Made by a program: the position numbers and the translations under genes. Below the pieces are notes generated by a model. That model saw nothing but the letters and a program-made list of their open reading frames with translations, was not told the DNA's origin and did no database searches. Shown piece by piece: positions 1 to 11,036 of a DNA stretch of 64,000 nt; position 1 is the stretch's first letter, and the number at the start of each line of letters is the position of its first letter. The DNA is from Camelus bactrianus (taxonomy: Eukaryota; Chordata; Mammalia; Artiodactyla; Camelidae). The DNA lies in assembly GCF_048773025.1 (NCBI RefSeq), contig NC_133554.1:59134769-59198768 (forward strand). The letters run 5' to 3'.

Positions 1-250
1 GTTACTCAAATTCTGAAAATGACAGTAAAAAATAGCCTTTAAGACAAAGTTAAGATTTTGTATCATGTATTACAAATATTTGATAGCATGGGATTTTTTT
101 TTCTCCAAGCTAAAAGTGGCATTAATAAAATTAAGTACCAGGAAATTAAGACCATGGAATCTGTATTCTCAAGTGCAGTAACAGAGGCGAGACTAGAGAC
201 TAAAAAGAATCTCTTTGACTTTTTTCTGAAACAGATACAAATGGAAATTA

Positions 251-334
251 ACAAATTGTGGCTTTTTTTAACTTTTTTAATTGAGTTATAGTCATTTTAC
301 AATGTTGTGTCAAATTCCAACTACAAATTGTGGC
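251..334 (-). mobile_element. Minimal L1 3'-end insertion with target duplication
   Basis: The 60-bp insert (263-322) is a poly-T run plus the start of the L1 3' UTR complement, the same sequence seen at 9070-9120. It is flanked by a perfect 12-bp duplication ACAAATTGTGGC at 251-262 and 323-334. Confidence 0.75.
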
Positions 335-1187
335 ATTTTATCTATTCTGCAAAAACAACGTTTTTCTGTAGACAAAGCACGGCAAGCTATTGCCAAGGAC
401 GAGAACTCCTGTTCCAGGAGTGTTAGCTGTGAGTTACTGCAACACTCCTGGGAAGAAAGAAACGCAGCCTCCAGAGCAGCATGCGGTCTTGCGTGGCCGC
501 CGCGTGAACGAAGGGGACTCCCCGGTGACCACACGACCCAGTTCTGCCCTTTCTATCAGGACTGAGATGCAGCTACCTTTTCAAATATGATAACCAGCAA
601 CAGTACTTCACATAGACTGAATCTCACTTTTGCGAGACACAGAAATGTATGTATTAGGTTCTTTGCTGTGAAACTAACCGCTCCCGTAAACTCCGTGAGG
701 TCTTTACCTAAAGGTACAGAAACCTAAGGTGACAAGCATTTTCTAAAAACCTCAGCAGAGTCTTACAAGAGCATGACTAAAATCCTAAGAACTGTATTTC
801 ACACCTGAGGTAATCCTGATGTGTAACTAGCATAACGAAACCAGAAACATGGTATGGAGTAAAATTAATACAAATGTTTATAGTTGAAGGTAACAAAAAA
901 GAAGGTATGGCCTGGTTCCATTTATCTTAAGTTCCAAAGCAGGCAAAACTAAATGCAGGGTTTAGGAACGTGTACTGAAGTGGTGAAACATGGGACAGGT
1001 GGGCACAACCCAACAGGGCAGGAGAGGGTGGAGGCAGGGGAGAGAGTGGGAAGGCTGACCAGTGGCTTCTGGAGGCTGGCACTGTCTCCACCTGGACCTG
1101 TGTGTTTGCTTCATCATCAATCTGTTCACATTTTCAAGCATTTCCTAGAAGGTATTTTACTTCACTGTTAAAAAAAAAAAAGTTTAA

Positions 1188-1344
1188 GGGGGGAGGGTAT
1201 AGCTCAGTGGTAGAGCGCATGCTTAGCATGCAGGAGGTCCTCGGTTCAATCCCCAGAACTTCCTCCAAAAATAAAACTAATTACCTCTCCCCTAAAATTA
1301 AAGTAATTAAATAATACAATAATTAATAAAATTTTTTTTTTTTA
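1188..1344 (+). mobile_element. tRNA-Ala-derived SINE, camelid type
   Basis: The body has an A box TAGCTCAGTGG (1200-1210) and a B box GGTTCAATCCC (1243-1253), the two internal Pol III promoter elements. An A/T-rich tail of mononucleotide runs follows. It is the cleanest of the five copies in the window and lies in NPLOC4 intron 2. Confidence 0.85.
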
Positions 1345-2845
1345 ACGTGTAAGTACTGTAAGGAGAAGGCACCATGTCCCCTGCTGCTGAGAGGTCAATC
1401 AAGCTAGGACTGAGCACGGCCACCAGCCTGGGCAGGTAGGGTCCAGGGTGACTCAGAGAGGGCCATTTCATGGGAGGGACGACAGCAGAAGCAGAGCCTT
1501 GGGTCTTGGAGGAGAGGGAAGGTGCCCTCGAGCGACAGACAGCCTGTCTGGGAGGGGTCTGTGGTCCGATGATGCACAGAGAAGGAATTCTTGACTAGGA
1601 AGCATTAGATGGTCTCAAAGGAATCAGTAAATCAAAATTGTATGAGACAGTTTTGACACAAGCCATCTCATCACACTTGCAGAACCAACTTCCTTAGAGG
1701 GCATAAAGCCACACATTAAAGCAGGGTAAAGGCTGTCAAGTATGGGGGTAGCAACCGAGAGACAACAATGTCACAGAGGCCAGCACACACTTTGCAGACA
1801 GGTTTGTGAGGGGACGGGGAGGCCATTTCAAAGTCCAACGATAGGGCACAAATGCACAGCCACATTATTAGTCATTATAAATCAGCATAAGTCCACTTAC
1901 ATGAGGTCCCTGGAGGAGCCAAATTCATGAAGACAGAAAGCAGAAATGGTGGGGGCCACGGCACGGGGAGGGGGAGTCAGTGCAATGGGGAGAGAGTTTC
2001 TGTTTGGGAAGATGAAGAAAGTCTGGAGACGGGTGGGGGTGACGGCTGCACAACACCGTGAGTATGTTTAACACGACTGAACGGTATGCAGAAACATGGT
2101 TTATGTGGCAAATTTTATGCTTTTTTAAAATCACAATTAAAAAAAGATATGGAATGACATTGCAAAAATAAAAAGGAAATAACTTACTGGAAAAAAAAAG
2201 GATGTAAACCTACACTTGTTGACATAGAACCATGTCCATAACCGATCATCAAGTGAAAAAAAGCGGGTTACGAACGATCACAGGTAAGATCTCACATCTC
2301 TGAAATGGGTTCCTCTTACAGCAACAGCATCTTAGCAGGGCTGACACACCGGTCACTGCCTGGACTCACGCAGACCTGTCACCCAAGAAGCTGAACAACT
2401 GTCACCCCTCAATATTTCTACCAAACAAGCCATTTAATGATCAGTCACGGAAGGAATGGCGATCTCGGCTGCTGAGCTCCACGGGTGAGATGCAGGGAAC
2501 CCAGCAGCAGCACCTGCAGAACAGGTGTCGGCGGCTGGCACGCTGACTCTCCTGAGAGGGCAGATGAGGACCCCTTCAAGACAGGACATTGACAGCTGAG
2601 GCAAAAAATGGTTCAGGAAGGCTGGACTCTGAACGAAGTGTCACAAAGGGATCCTACCCACTTAATTCAATTTGGATTCTCCTCCTTATGTTTGTATCAT
2701 ACACGATTCCAAATCAGCCTTAAAAAGCACTTCATGTAAGAATAAAATAAAATGCTAAATGACCGGGGAAAGCATGAAAAATGAAGAACACTAATTTTTA
2801 TCATTACAAAGATAACACCTGCTTGCAATAAATTCAAATAATCAA

Positions 2846-3165
2846 GAATGCATAGAGGTTGGCAGACTCTTTCTGTGAAGGGCCAGGCAGTAAATATTTT
2901 CAGCTTTGCAGGCCACGTGGTCTGTCAAGCTACTCAGCCCTGCCCTGGCGCTCAAAAGCAGCCAGACAGCACCTACAGCAGCACTCGTGGCCGCATCCCA
3001 ACAGAAACAGCAGGCCAGGCCCCCGCCGCGGCGCGCTGACCTGTGCTACGAGGCATAGAGCGAAAGCCGCTCTCCTCGCTTTGGCCTTCCTTCCAGGTGT
3101 TCCCCCTTTTGAACCTCGCTTGTGCTCTTTCAAATCATATTCTGTGCTCCCACAATAGATGTGCT
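2846..3165 (+). mobile_element. hAT-type DNA transposon fossil
   Basis: The run GGTTGGCAGACTCTTTCTGT, then AAGGGCCAGGCAGTAAATAT and TTTGCAGGCCACGTGGTCTG, matches a common non-autonomous mammalian hAT repeat as I remember it. It is diverged. The exact subfamily is not assigned. Confidence 0.5.
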
Positions 3166-3490
3166 GCACACGGCTCTAATATTTTCTAGAAGGAACTGGA
3201 ATCGCATTTTTAACTCCCCTTTGATGGACAATTCAAGTTCTCCACTCTCCGATTATTCATGCTTATAAATATTACTCCTGTGGAATCCTCTTCTACTTAC
3301 CCTTGGGCTCTTGGTCCTACAAGGGCAGCAGTGGTCAGCTGTGACACATCTGACCCCACCAATCATGAGAGAAAAGCAATGCAAGAGGCTGAACTTGGGA
3401 GGGGGTGGAACCAGGAGGTGAGGACAAGAGACAAGCACAGAGCAGGAAGGCGACGACAGTGGGGCGGGAAGGTGGACAGCCCACAGGTAC

Positions 3491-6400
3491 CTTCTTCAGA
3501 AACGCTGCAGCTGTCTCCCTCTTCGTTGCTGTGATCCTCTTCACCCCGTCTGGGGACTGGACACGAATTATCTGTCGTAAATGAAACGAGATGGTTACTG
3601 TGCAGACTAGTGAGGTCCTCCCGACCTATCTCTGAAACTAGCACCTGCAGTCCTTCAGCGTTTGGGTCAGAGACTTAACGCCAAAATTTACCCTTCCCCC
3701 TCGCAACACCCAACCCAAGGTTTCTAGAAGATGAAGCAGAGGTACAGTCACCAGCATATGGGAGGACATCCTAAGAGTACAGCCCGATTCTCAACTCCCA
3801 TTGTCTCACTCAGGAAAATACAACTTCAATTTTTAACCCTTATTTATTCATTTATTAAGAGTACATCTGAAAAAGAATGTGAAAATGAATACATGTATGT
3901 TCCTATGTGCCTGAAGTATTGTGCTATGTACCAGAAACCGACACAACGTTCTAAGCTGATTATACTTCAGTATAAATAAATGAATATGTATTTTTTAAAA
4001 AGTGAGTATATCTGAAACACTAGCATCTTTCTCTTCAGATGTACCAAAAGGAAAAAAAATCAGGAAAAACCCACCATGAGTCATGAATGACCAAGTTCAT
4101 TAGAAAAGATCTCACTTTGTTCTAGGATCCACACATAGGTTAGACTAATTTAAAAGAATCACAGGACATCTTCTAGTTTATTTACTGTCAACAGAAAGAT
4201 TAAAAGAAAAGAAATAAAAGTGTTCAATACCATGGTCAAACTTGGCAGGATTTAAAAAAAATACTTTCACAGCAAGCCTGAAACAGGTGCCAGGCCTAAA
4301 GACACTGGACAAAGAGCGCCACTTTCTAGACCTGACTTTTAGGCTGGTCACAGCCCTGCTGAAGGTGAGCTGGTCTGCCTGGCCAGCTGCACAAGGTCCT
4401 GCTTCAGCCAGGGAGCATGGGGCAGCAAGCCCTGTCACCAACTAGACACAAGATGCTCCGCCTGCCACAGGGATGGAATGATGGACAGAAAGTGCCACAA
4501 AGTTCTCAGGCTGTAATTTCTCCTCTCAGCAGTTAGTGCGCTGTACGTTGTATTTAAAACAAAACTACACAGATGGAAACTGCACAAGCAGTTGTCTTTG
4601 AAAAGGCTTTTACTGACACACATGACAAAATGCCACAATGGCTTTTGATCTGTCCACTTTTATCACACAAATTCAGAACAGTCTAGATTTTCCTGGCTTG
4701 ACTCTGTCTCATTTACTAATAACTTTCACTTGACTGGAAAGGCTTTACCCTCATAATTTTCTCAATTTTTAAGATTTTTTAAAATAATCCTCATGATATC
4801 CCAATTGTTAAAAGGATAATTTTTTTTTTTTTTTTTGCTTCTCAATATCATCTGTTAAGCTTTCTCACTCATCTGTATGCACTGCAGACACAAAGTCTTT
4901 TGACTTTTGGTTTCTGCTACACTTTACTCTGGATTCAACACCTAGAAATCAGCCTCCTGGGCATTAAGAAATTTCCATTTATTTGTTTCTGAAATCTGTC
5001 TCCAACACTGAGGCAGGTTAAGAAGTAAAGAGATCTCCTTCTCTTTGAGGGGTTCTGTGATCATTCCTTTGTTCACTCAGAACCATGAGCATGATACTCC
5101 GCTCCTTGAGGAGCTAACGGTCTGGAGAGTTCTAAAGCTTAAGAGGTAATTCTCCTCGTTTATTTACAACAGGGCATGGCAGTCCAGGTTTCCAAGACAA
5201 GATCAGTATTTAACTCCAAGAGACAAACAGAACTCATACTGAAGGAAGTTCTGGCTTGGCCTCTGACATGAGCTATAAAATAAAATACCCAAGAAGAGAC
5301 TGGCCTGGCAACAAGGACACACAACTTCTTGGTAACTTAGGTTTCCCTATTTATAAGAAAATAAGCCCAGAATACTTCCTGGGGGAATCGAACAACTGGT
5401 GAGATAAAAATCAATTAGCCCACACTCTCTCCCTCCCCCACCAAAAAAGTGAAAATTAAAAAACCAGTTAGCCCACAGAAATCTTTAGAAGACCTCTTTC
5501 TTAATAAATAATAAATTTCAGAAGAAGGATGTTTTAATTCCTCACAATCTGAGAAATTCGCCAAAGCAGTCATGCTATCAATGAGAGCACAGCCTGATAC
5601 ACACACTGGGAAAAACACAGCCTTCTCCAAAACAACTCTGCTGTCCACGGTTACTTCAACTCAGTTAAACACATCAGTGAAGAGAAAGTCTGAAAGCAGA
5701 TCTGAGTGCTAACTCTAGGATGAGTCACCAATTGATTTGTAACTCTTATTTTGATTTTTTAAATTTTATTTATTTATTTTCAATCAGTCTTTTTCTTGGT
5801 GGGGAGAGTAATTAGGTTTTTATTTAATTTGCTTATTTTAACAGAGGTACTGGGGATTGAACCCAGGACCTCGTGCATGCTAAGCACGCGCTCCACCCCT
5901 GAGCTATACCTCCCCCTAGCAAATCTTATTTTAAAAGATGATGGCACATTTTTCCAGGGCATTTACTCCTTTTGCTCATCTGCAGGATGGGAACCAAGGA
6001 GGGGGCTGCAGGGCCCTTGAATGGAGAGCTGAGTAAGGAGAAGTCGTTAGAAGAAAACTTGAAAGGCCACAGCTGGAGGTCTTGCAGCCCCAGGACATCC
6101 AGAGAGCAGTATGAACGCCATTCTGGACACCGGGCAAAACCGCAGAGGCCACTGCACAGCCAGGTTCGGAACATCACTTGCCACTGGGTACTGCTTTCCC
6201 TTCCCCCAGGAAATCCCAATTATTCCGTAATGTTGACCAAAATTCCTCTGTGCAACTGGTCTGTTGGGTTTTCTTCCTGCCACATAGACTTTTTTCCCCC
6301 CTCACGTTGACTTTTGAGAGGAAGCTTTCCATAAGTTAACGCCTGGCCGGTTTTTTCTGATTTTCATTGGCTTTTTTTTTTTTTTTTTTAACTTCAAGGT

Positions 6401-6918
6401 GGGTAAAAGGGAGTGTGTCAATCCCTAACGTCAGGTACCAAGTGAAGTCAACCTTCACAACATTCCTTTACAGACACATAACTGTCAAACGCTCCTTGCC
6501 GTCCCCAGGCCGCCGCTTCCCTTCTTCGCTGCTCCCTCTGCGGGGAGGGGGTCCCGCAAGGTCCCTGTTTGCAGAAAGTGCTCTCCTTCTGGTGACTCAT
6601 GACAAGGCACTTACTGAGGCGACGGGAGGAGGCAGGAAAGGCCGACAGGAGATGAGGAGGGGAGACCGGAGCCCTTCAAGAACGCCCGGCGAGCCCCCCG
6701 CGACAGCCTACTCCCCCGCGAGCCGCCCGGCCTCCCCCGCCGGCCAGGGGCCGAAAGGAGCCGGGGGAGGGGAGGTCGGGAGCCCAGACGGCCGGGCCAG
6801 CTCCGACGGAGGCGGGCGGGCCGCGGCGCCTCCCTCCCCGCAGGCCGCGCCGGCAAATCTGCTGCCTCATCCCGGCGCCCTCCCGCCCGGCCGCCCCACT
6901 CACGATACTCTCGGCCAT
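3491..6918 (-). CDS. NPLOC4: NPLOC4 (NPL4), first two coding exons, partial
   Basis: NPL4 pairs with UFD1 as the ubiquitin-binding cofactor of the p97/VCP unfoldase and delivers ubiquitinated proteins for extraction and proteasomal degradation (ERAD and other routes). Two minus-strand coding exons are visible. Exon 1 (6904-6918) encodes MAESI and ends at a GTGAGT donor. Exon 2 (3491-3571) encodes 27 residues beginning IIRVQSPDGVKRITATKRE and ending at a GTACCT donor, with a CAG acceptor at its upstream edge. Joined in phase 0 they give residues 1-32 of the N-terminal ubiquitin-like domain, matching human NPLOC4 as I remember it. I found no exon 3 between 1 and 3490, so the remaining roughly 575 codons lie left of the window. 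The 3.3 kb intron 1 (3572-6903) holds a SINE and an L1 3' end. Exon 1 sits in a CpG island. Confidence 0.93.
3815..4003 (+). mobile_element. L1 3' end fragment
   Basis: The stretch resembles the cetartiodactyl L1 3' UTR ending (ACCAGAAACCGACACAACG, then CTTCAGTATAAATAAATG) and finishes in an A-rich tail. It lies in NPLOC4 intron 1 in the plus orientation. Confidence 0.6.
5757..5919 (-). mobile_element. tRNA-Ala-derived SINE, camelid type
   Basis: Reverse orientation: the complementary B box GGATTGAACC is at 5854-5863 and the complementary A box region at about 5892-5909, with the T-rich tail at the left end. It lies in NPLOC4 intron 1. Short CTTATTTT repeats on both sides may be a target duplication. 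Confidence 0.85.
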
Positions 6919-7325
6919 GGCGGCCGCTCCCGTCTCCGGACTCAAGCCCCGGGCCGCCGCCGCCGCCTGCCGCCCTGCGGGCCTCGCAGCCCCGGCCTCG
7001 GCCTCGGCCTCAGCCCCGGCCTCCCGCCGCCGCCGCCACCGCCGCTCCAGCTTCGCCGCCCTGCCGCCACCGCCGCGACGTGCGGTGCCTCCCCCGACGC
7101 GCTCCCCCCGGGCCGCGAGGCCGCGCAACCGGGTTCCGGCCGCGCAACTAGGTTCCGGTCTGACAACGGCCCGCGCATGCGCAGGCGACCTCGCGGCAGT
7201 GCGCGCGGACTGGCGCCCCCTCTGGCCACGCGGTGGCGAGACGCGAGAGCCCGAGCGGAGGGAGGCCGAGCGGAGCAGCCGGGGAGCGCGCGTCCCAGGC
7301 ACCTCGCTGGTCGCACAGAAGTAGA
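6640..7325 (-). promoter_or_regulatory. NPLOC4 CpG-island promoter with NRF1 palindrome
   Basis: The sequence around the NPLOC4 start codon (6916-6918) is very GC- and CpG-rich, unlike the AT-rich flanks. A perfect NRF1-type palindrome GCGCATGCGC lies at 7173-7182, about 255 bp upstream of the ATG on the minus strand, in the usual position for a TATA-less housekeeping promoter. The transcription start is not fixed by the sequence. Confidence 0.7.
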
Positions 7326-7842
7326 GAAATAGTTTCAGGAAGGTAACATCAGAGCTTCGTGGTACATTTTTTTAAATAAGGCATTTCCCCTGAATCTAAC
7401 ACAAAAGGAACAAATGAATTTAGGCTGCATTTTAGATAAACGCTTCTTTGCTGCAGAGATGTAATATCCTGGAATATGCCCCCAGGGCCAGCTCCATGGG
7501 CGCCCGCCGAGTGCAACGCTCCGCCATCTCTGGCTTGACATCTTTAATGCTTTTCAACAAGGAGCTCCCCATTTTCACCTTGCACATTTTGGACCTGACC
7601 TTGCCCGGGACTGTGGGGGAAACGTTACGAAAACCTCCATGAGGCTAACCTATGTTTTTTTAAGCCCTTGGTTCAATTTCGGATTGTGTTTATCTCCTGT
7701 GCTGAAAACAGGTGGGAAGTCGTTACTCTCACTTCCTCCCTTTCCCGCTATCTTAATTTCACTGATTTTGTTATTACTGTTCCAACGTCAGTTTCTAAAC
7801 CATTCTGTTCTCTAACCCCTGTTTCAGCAATTATTTGAACTT

Positions 7843-8540
7843 GGCTTATTCATTATTACATCAGTACATATTTATTAAGGGTCTACTTTGTGTGTGGTAT
7901 GGGGACAGAGCAAGAATGAGAGACCCCCTACCCTGGGGGAAGCTGCCAGCAGGAGGCAGATTACAGAGATAAACATGTAAATATGTAACATGGGAGGGGG
8001 TGACAAGTGCCAAAGCAGGGGAGAGGAACAGAGAGTGGTAGACGCAGTTTTGAGTAGGATGGTCAAGAAAGATCTCTGAGGAGGTGAGGTCTGAGCAGGT
8101 CCCAGATGAGGTGAGCTATGCAGATACCTGAGACAGGGGTGGAATAGGATGAGGGGAAAGCAAGTGCAAAGGTCCAGGGGACTGAGAGGTGCTGAGGGGG
8201 CCAGTCTGCAAAGAGAGTGCAAAGAGAGAAGGTGGGGAGGGCTGGGTCATGAAGAACCCTGCCACAAAGGGAAAGGCCTTTGGATTCTAGTCTAAGTGTG
8301 TTAGGAGGCCTTTGGAAAGGTGAGGTGGAGGAGGCAGGCTCTCTGTTACATTTTAGGCTTCTTCTGGAGGCTGAACAGAGAACTGACAGTGGGGAAAGGG
8401 CCAGGGGAGAAGCAGGAAGACCCCTGGGGAGGCTGATGCAATAGTCCAGAGGGCAGCCAAGGCCGAGAGGTGGCTGGATCCTGGACAAACGGAGGAAGAG
8501 CTGTGAGGTTTGCTCCCAGGACTGGTGTACGGCTTTCATT
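7843..8540 (-). mobile_element. L2 LINE fossil
   Basis: A long diverged L2 3' region in reverse: TATTTATTAAGGGTCTACTT at 7868, then the purine-rich complement of the L2 3' end (GCAAGTGCAAAGGTCCAGGG near 8160). No open frame of note. Confidence 0.6.
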
Positions 8541-8786
8541 CTGCTGACACATCCTGCTCTCACCTTGTCACATTCTTCCCGTACAGAACGGACTCTTTCT
8601 GCTTCTCCTATCAGCACGTGTATCCCTTCATGGAAGCGCAGGGCTGCATCTTCTGGCCACGTCTGTCTCCCAGTGGAGTTATGTGTGAGCGTTGCTTGAC
8701 AACAGGCGTGCGGTCCTGCCGAACCCCACTTTCCTCTTCATCTCCGTCACGTGACTGTGAAGGTATGATGTTGATTCTGTGAAGCT

Positions 8787-10008
8787 ATATGAGTAGTTGC
8801 GTTTGTCTTCTGGGGCTGCTGTAGCAACACACCACAGGCCAGGTGGCTTAAATCCATTTTCTCACAGTTCTGGAGCCTGGAAGTGCGACCAAGTTCAGGT
8901 GACAGAGTTTAGCTTCTTCTGAGGCTTGCAGTCGGACAGCTGCCTTCTTCCTGTGTCTGTTCTCTCTGCAGGTGCATCCCTAGTGTCTCTCTGCATCCCG
9001 GTTTCCTCTTTTTACAAGGACACTGCAGAGGGCCCACCCTAAAGGCCTGGTTTTATTTTATTTTTTTAACATTTTTTTATTGAGTTATAGTCATTTTACA
9101 ATGTTGTGTCAAACTCCAGTGTAGAGCACGATTTTTCAGGTATACGTGAACATACATATATTCATTGTCACATTTTTTTCGCTGGATCTTGTATATATTT
9201 CCCTGTGCTACACGGTACAATCTTGTTTATCTGTTCTACATTTTGAAATCCCAGTCTGTCCCTTCCCACCCCCCGCCCCCCTGGCAACCACAAGTTTGTA
9301 TTCTATGTCTGTGAGTCTGTTTATGTTTTGTATTTATGTTTTGTTTTTTTTTAGATTCTACATATGTGCGATCTCACATATTTTTCTTTCTCTTTCTGGC
9401 TTACTTCACTTAGAATGACATTCTCCAGGAGCATCCATGTTGCTGCAAATGGCATTGTGTTGTCAGTTTTTATGGCTGAGTGGTATTCCATTGTATAAAT
9501 ATACCACCTCTTCTTTATCCAGTCATCTGTTGATGGACATTTAGGCTGTCTCCACGTCTTGGCTATTGTAAATAGTGCTGCTATGAACATTGGGGTGCAG
9601 GTGTCATTTTGAAATGGGGTTCCTTCTGGATATATGCCCAGGAGCGGGATTCCTGGTTCATATGGTAAGTCTATTCCTAGTCTTTTGAGGAATCTCCATA
9701 CTGTTTTCCACAGTGGCTGCACCAAACTGCATTCCCACAGGCAGTGTAGAAGGGTTCCCTTTTCTCCACAGCCTCTCCAGCATTTGTCATTTGTGGACTT
9801 TTGAATGATGGCCATCCTGGCTGGTGTGACATGATACCTCATTATAGTTTTGATTTGCATTTCTCTGATAGTCAGTGATTTTGAGCATTTTTTTGTGTAT
9901 AAAGGCCTGATTTTAAGTTAATTATTCTTTAAAGGTCCTACCTCCGAGGTGCTGGGGCTGGGACTTCAAATATAAATTTGCAGGGGACACAGTTCAGCCC
10001 CTAACAGT
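8787..10008 (-). mobile_element. MaLR (MLT1-like) LTR fossil, split by an L1
   Basis: Old LTR-type sequence in minus orientation at about 8787-9055 and 9916-10008, interrupted by the L1 at 9056-9900. It is an LTR only, broken, with no internal genes. MaLR LTRs of this kind are old, shared by placental mammals. The family call is from memory. Confidence 0.55.
9041..9915 (-). mobile_element. 5'-truncated L1 with target duplication
   Basis: The L1 body is 9056-9900 on the minus strand. It carries the last 169 codons of ORF2 (9351-9860), open to a stop, then the 3' UTR and a poly-T end at the left. Imperfect 15-bp duplications AAAGGCCTGGTTTTA (9041-9055) and AAAGGCCTGATTTTA (9901-9915) differ at one base. 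It inserted into an older LTR fragment. An uninterrupted ORF2 end points to a fairly young insertion. Confidence 0.88.
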
Positions 10009-10209
10009 GCTGGTAAAGGCTACCCAGTATCAGAATAGGGCTGCGATGGAGCCAGAGAGGTGACCACTGTCTCCCTGAGAGCCACCTTGGGAGCCCAATG
10101 CAGTAACTGACAGGGCTGGGTGTGTCCTCTCAGACAAAGAGGTGAGCCACCATGTGGCTGCACAAGGCCTGGCCCTGACCTTCTGCCCACAGCCCAGCAG
10201 TCTGTGTGG

Positions 10210-10361
10210 TCCTTTATTTATTTATTCATCTATTTATTTACAGATGGGAGGGTAATGAGATTTATTTATTTGTTTGTTTGTTTGATGGAGGTACTGGGGA
10301 TTGAACCCAGGACCTAGTACCTGCTAAGCTTGTGCTCTACCACTGAGGTATACCTTCCCCC
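10210..10361 (-). mobile_element. tRNA-Ala-derived SINE, camelid type
   Basis: Complementary B box at 10298-10307 and A-box region ending near 10360, with a TTTA/TTTG repeat tail on the left. It abuts an L1 3' fragment on the right. Confidence 0.85.
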
Positions 10362-10590
10362 ATTGTAATTTTTTTTTTTAATTGAAGCACAGTCGGTTAC
10401 AGTGTGTCAGTTTCTGGTGCACAGCATAATGTCCCAGTCATGCATACATATACACATACTTGTTTTCATATTCTTTTTCACTGAAAGTTATTACAAGATG
10501 TTGAATATGGTTCCTTGTGCTGTACAGAAGAGATTTGTTTTTCATCTATTTTTATATATAGTGGTTAGTAGCCAGTGGTTTGTGAAAAAG
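10362..10590 (-). mobile_element. L1 3' end fragment
   Basis: A poly-T run at the left followed by the complement of an L1 3' UTR (GTTATTACAAGATGTTGAAT, then a TGTGCTGTACAG block). It carries no coding part. It directly adjoins a SINE. Confidence 0.65.
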
Positions 10591-10869
10591 AAAGGCACTT
10601 CAAATATACATATATGCATAGGATTTCCTTCTTGCCGTGGACAAGTCGGGATAAACACATTTAGCTGTGGGCAGGTCTCCCAGGATGGTTATGGGAACCA
10701 GAGCCAGTTCGCAGGGGTCTGATCCTCTGGACCTGCCAGGCTGAGGCCCACACTGGCCACAAGGCCAGCCCCCCACCAGCCTCACCCACGTCGAGCCTGC
10801 ACAGAGCCGGGCCGAATCCGGGCTCCCGAAGGAGGATCCTGCATCTCGCCAGCAGAGGCTTGTCCTCTT

Positions 10870-11036
10870 AAGCCCTAAAATACAACTCCTCACATGATCG
10901 GGTCATGACTGTGGCGTCCCGGTGGGGCTCACAGCTCCCAGAGCACGGGCAGCACCAGCCCCTGTGTCCCAGCCACAGAGGCCAGCGGGGCACCCACACA
11001 CCTGTCCTGGCACCTGTGCACCTGTCCTGGCAGAGG
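10870..11036 (+). promoter_or_regulatory. Candidate TSPAN10 promoter with MITF-type M-box
   Basis: A perfect M-box in reverse orientation, TCACATGA (TCATGTGA on the minus strand), lies at 10890-10897, about 140 bp before the TSPAN10 ATG at 11037. A TATA-like CTAAAATA is close by at 10875-10882. MITF/TFE factors bind this motif in pigment-cell genes, and TSPAN10 is expressed in pigment epithelium. The link is inference from motif and position. Confidence 0.4.

Larger units (their letters stand above)
1..3490 (-). other. NPLOC4 intron 2 (part); repeats only
   Basis: No exon-like segment is supported on either strand. The stretch holds a tiny L1 3'-end insertion (263-322), a tRNA-Ala-like SINE (about 1188-1344) and a hAT-type fossil (about 2846-3165), with otherwise AT-rich unique sequence. 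All open frames here are under 100 codons and unrecognised. Confidence 0.7.
7326..10860. other. NPLOC4-TSPAN10 spacer, repeat-rich, no gene seen
   Basis: I see no host exon in this 3.5 kb stretch. It contains an L2 fossil (about 7843-8540), an old MaLR-type LTR fragment split by an L1 (8787-10008), a tRNA-Ala-like SINE (about 10210-10361) and an L1 3' fragment (about 10362-10590). The longest open frame (9351-9860, minus) is L1 ORF2, not a host gene. Confidence 0.7.

Noticed and set aside
1188-1262. A functional tRNA-Ala gene
   Set aside because: A and B boxes are present, but the body is diverged, the acceptor stem does not close cleanly, a repeat tail follows, and four similar copies occur in the window. 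It is a SINE.
6367-7332. 321-codon open frame on the plus strand
   Set aside because: Runs through the NPLOC4 CpG island, Pro/Arg/Ala-rich, with no homologue I know.
9351-9860. A host gene encoding the 169-codon minus-strand frame
   Set aside because: The protein is the C-terminal end of L1 ORF2, within an insertion flanked by target duplications.
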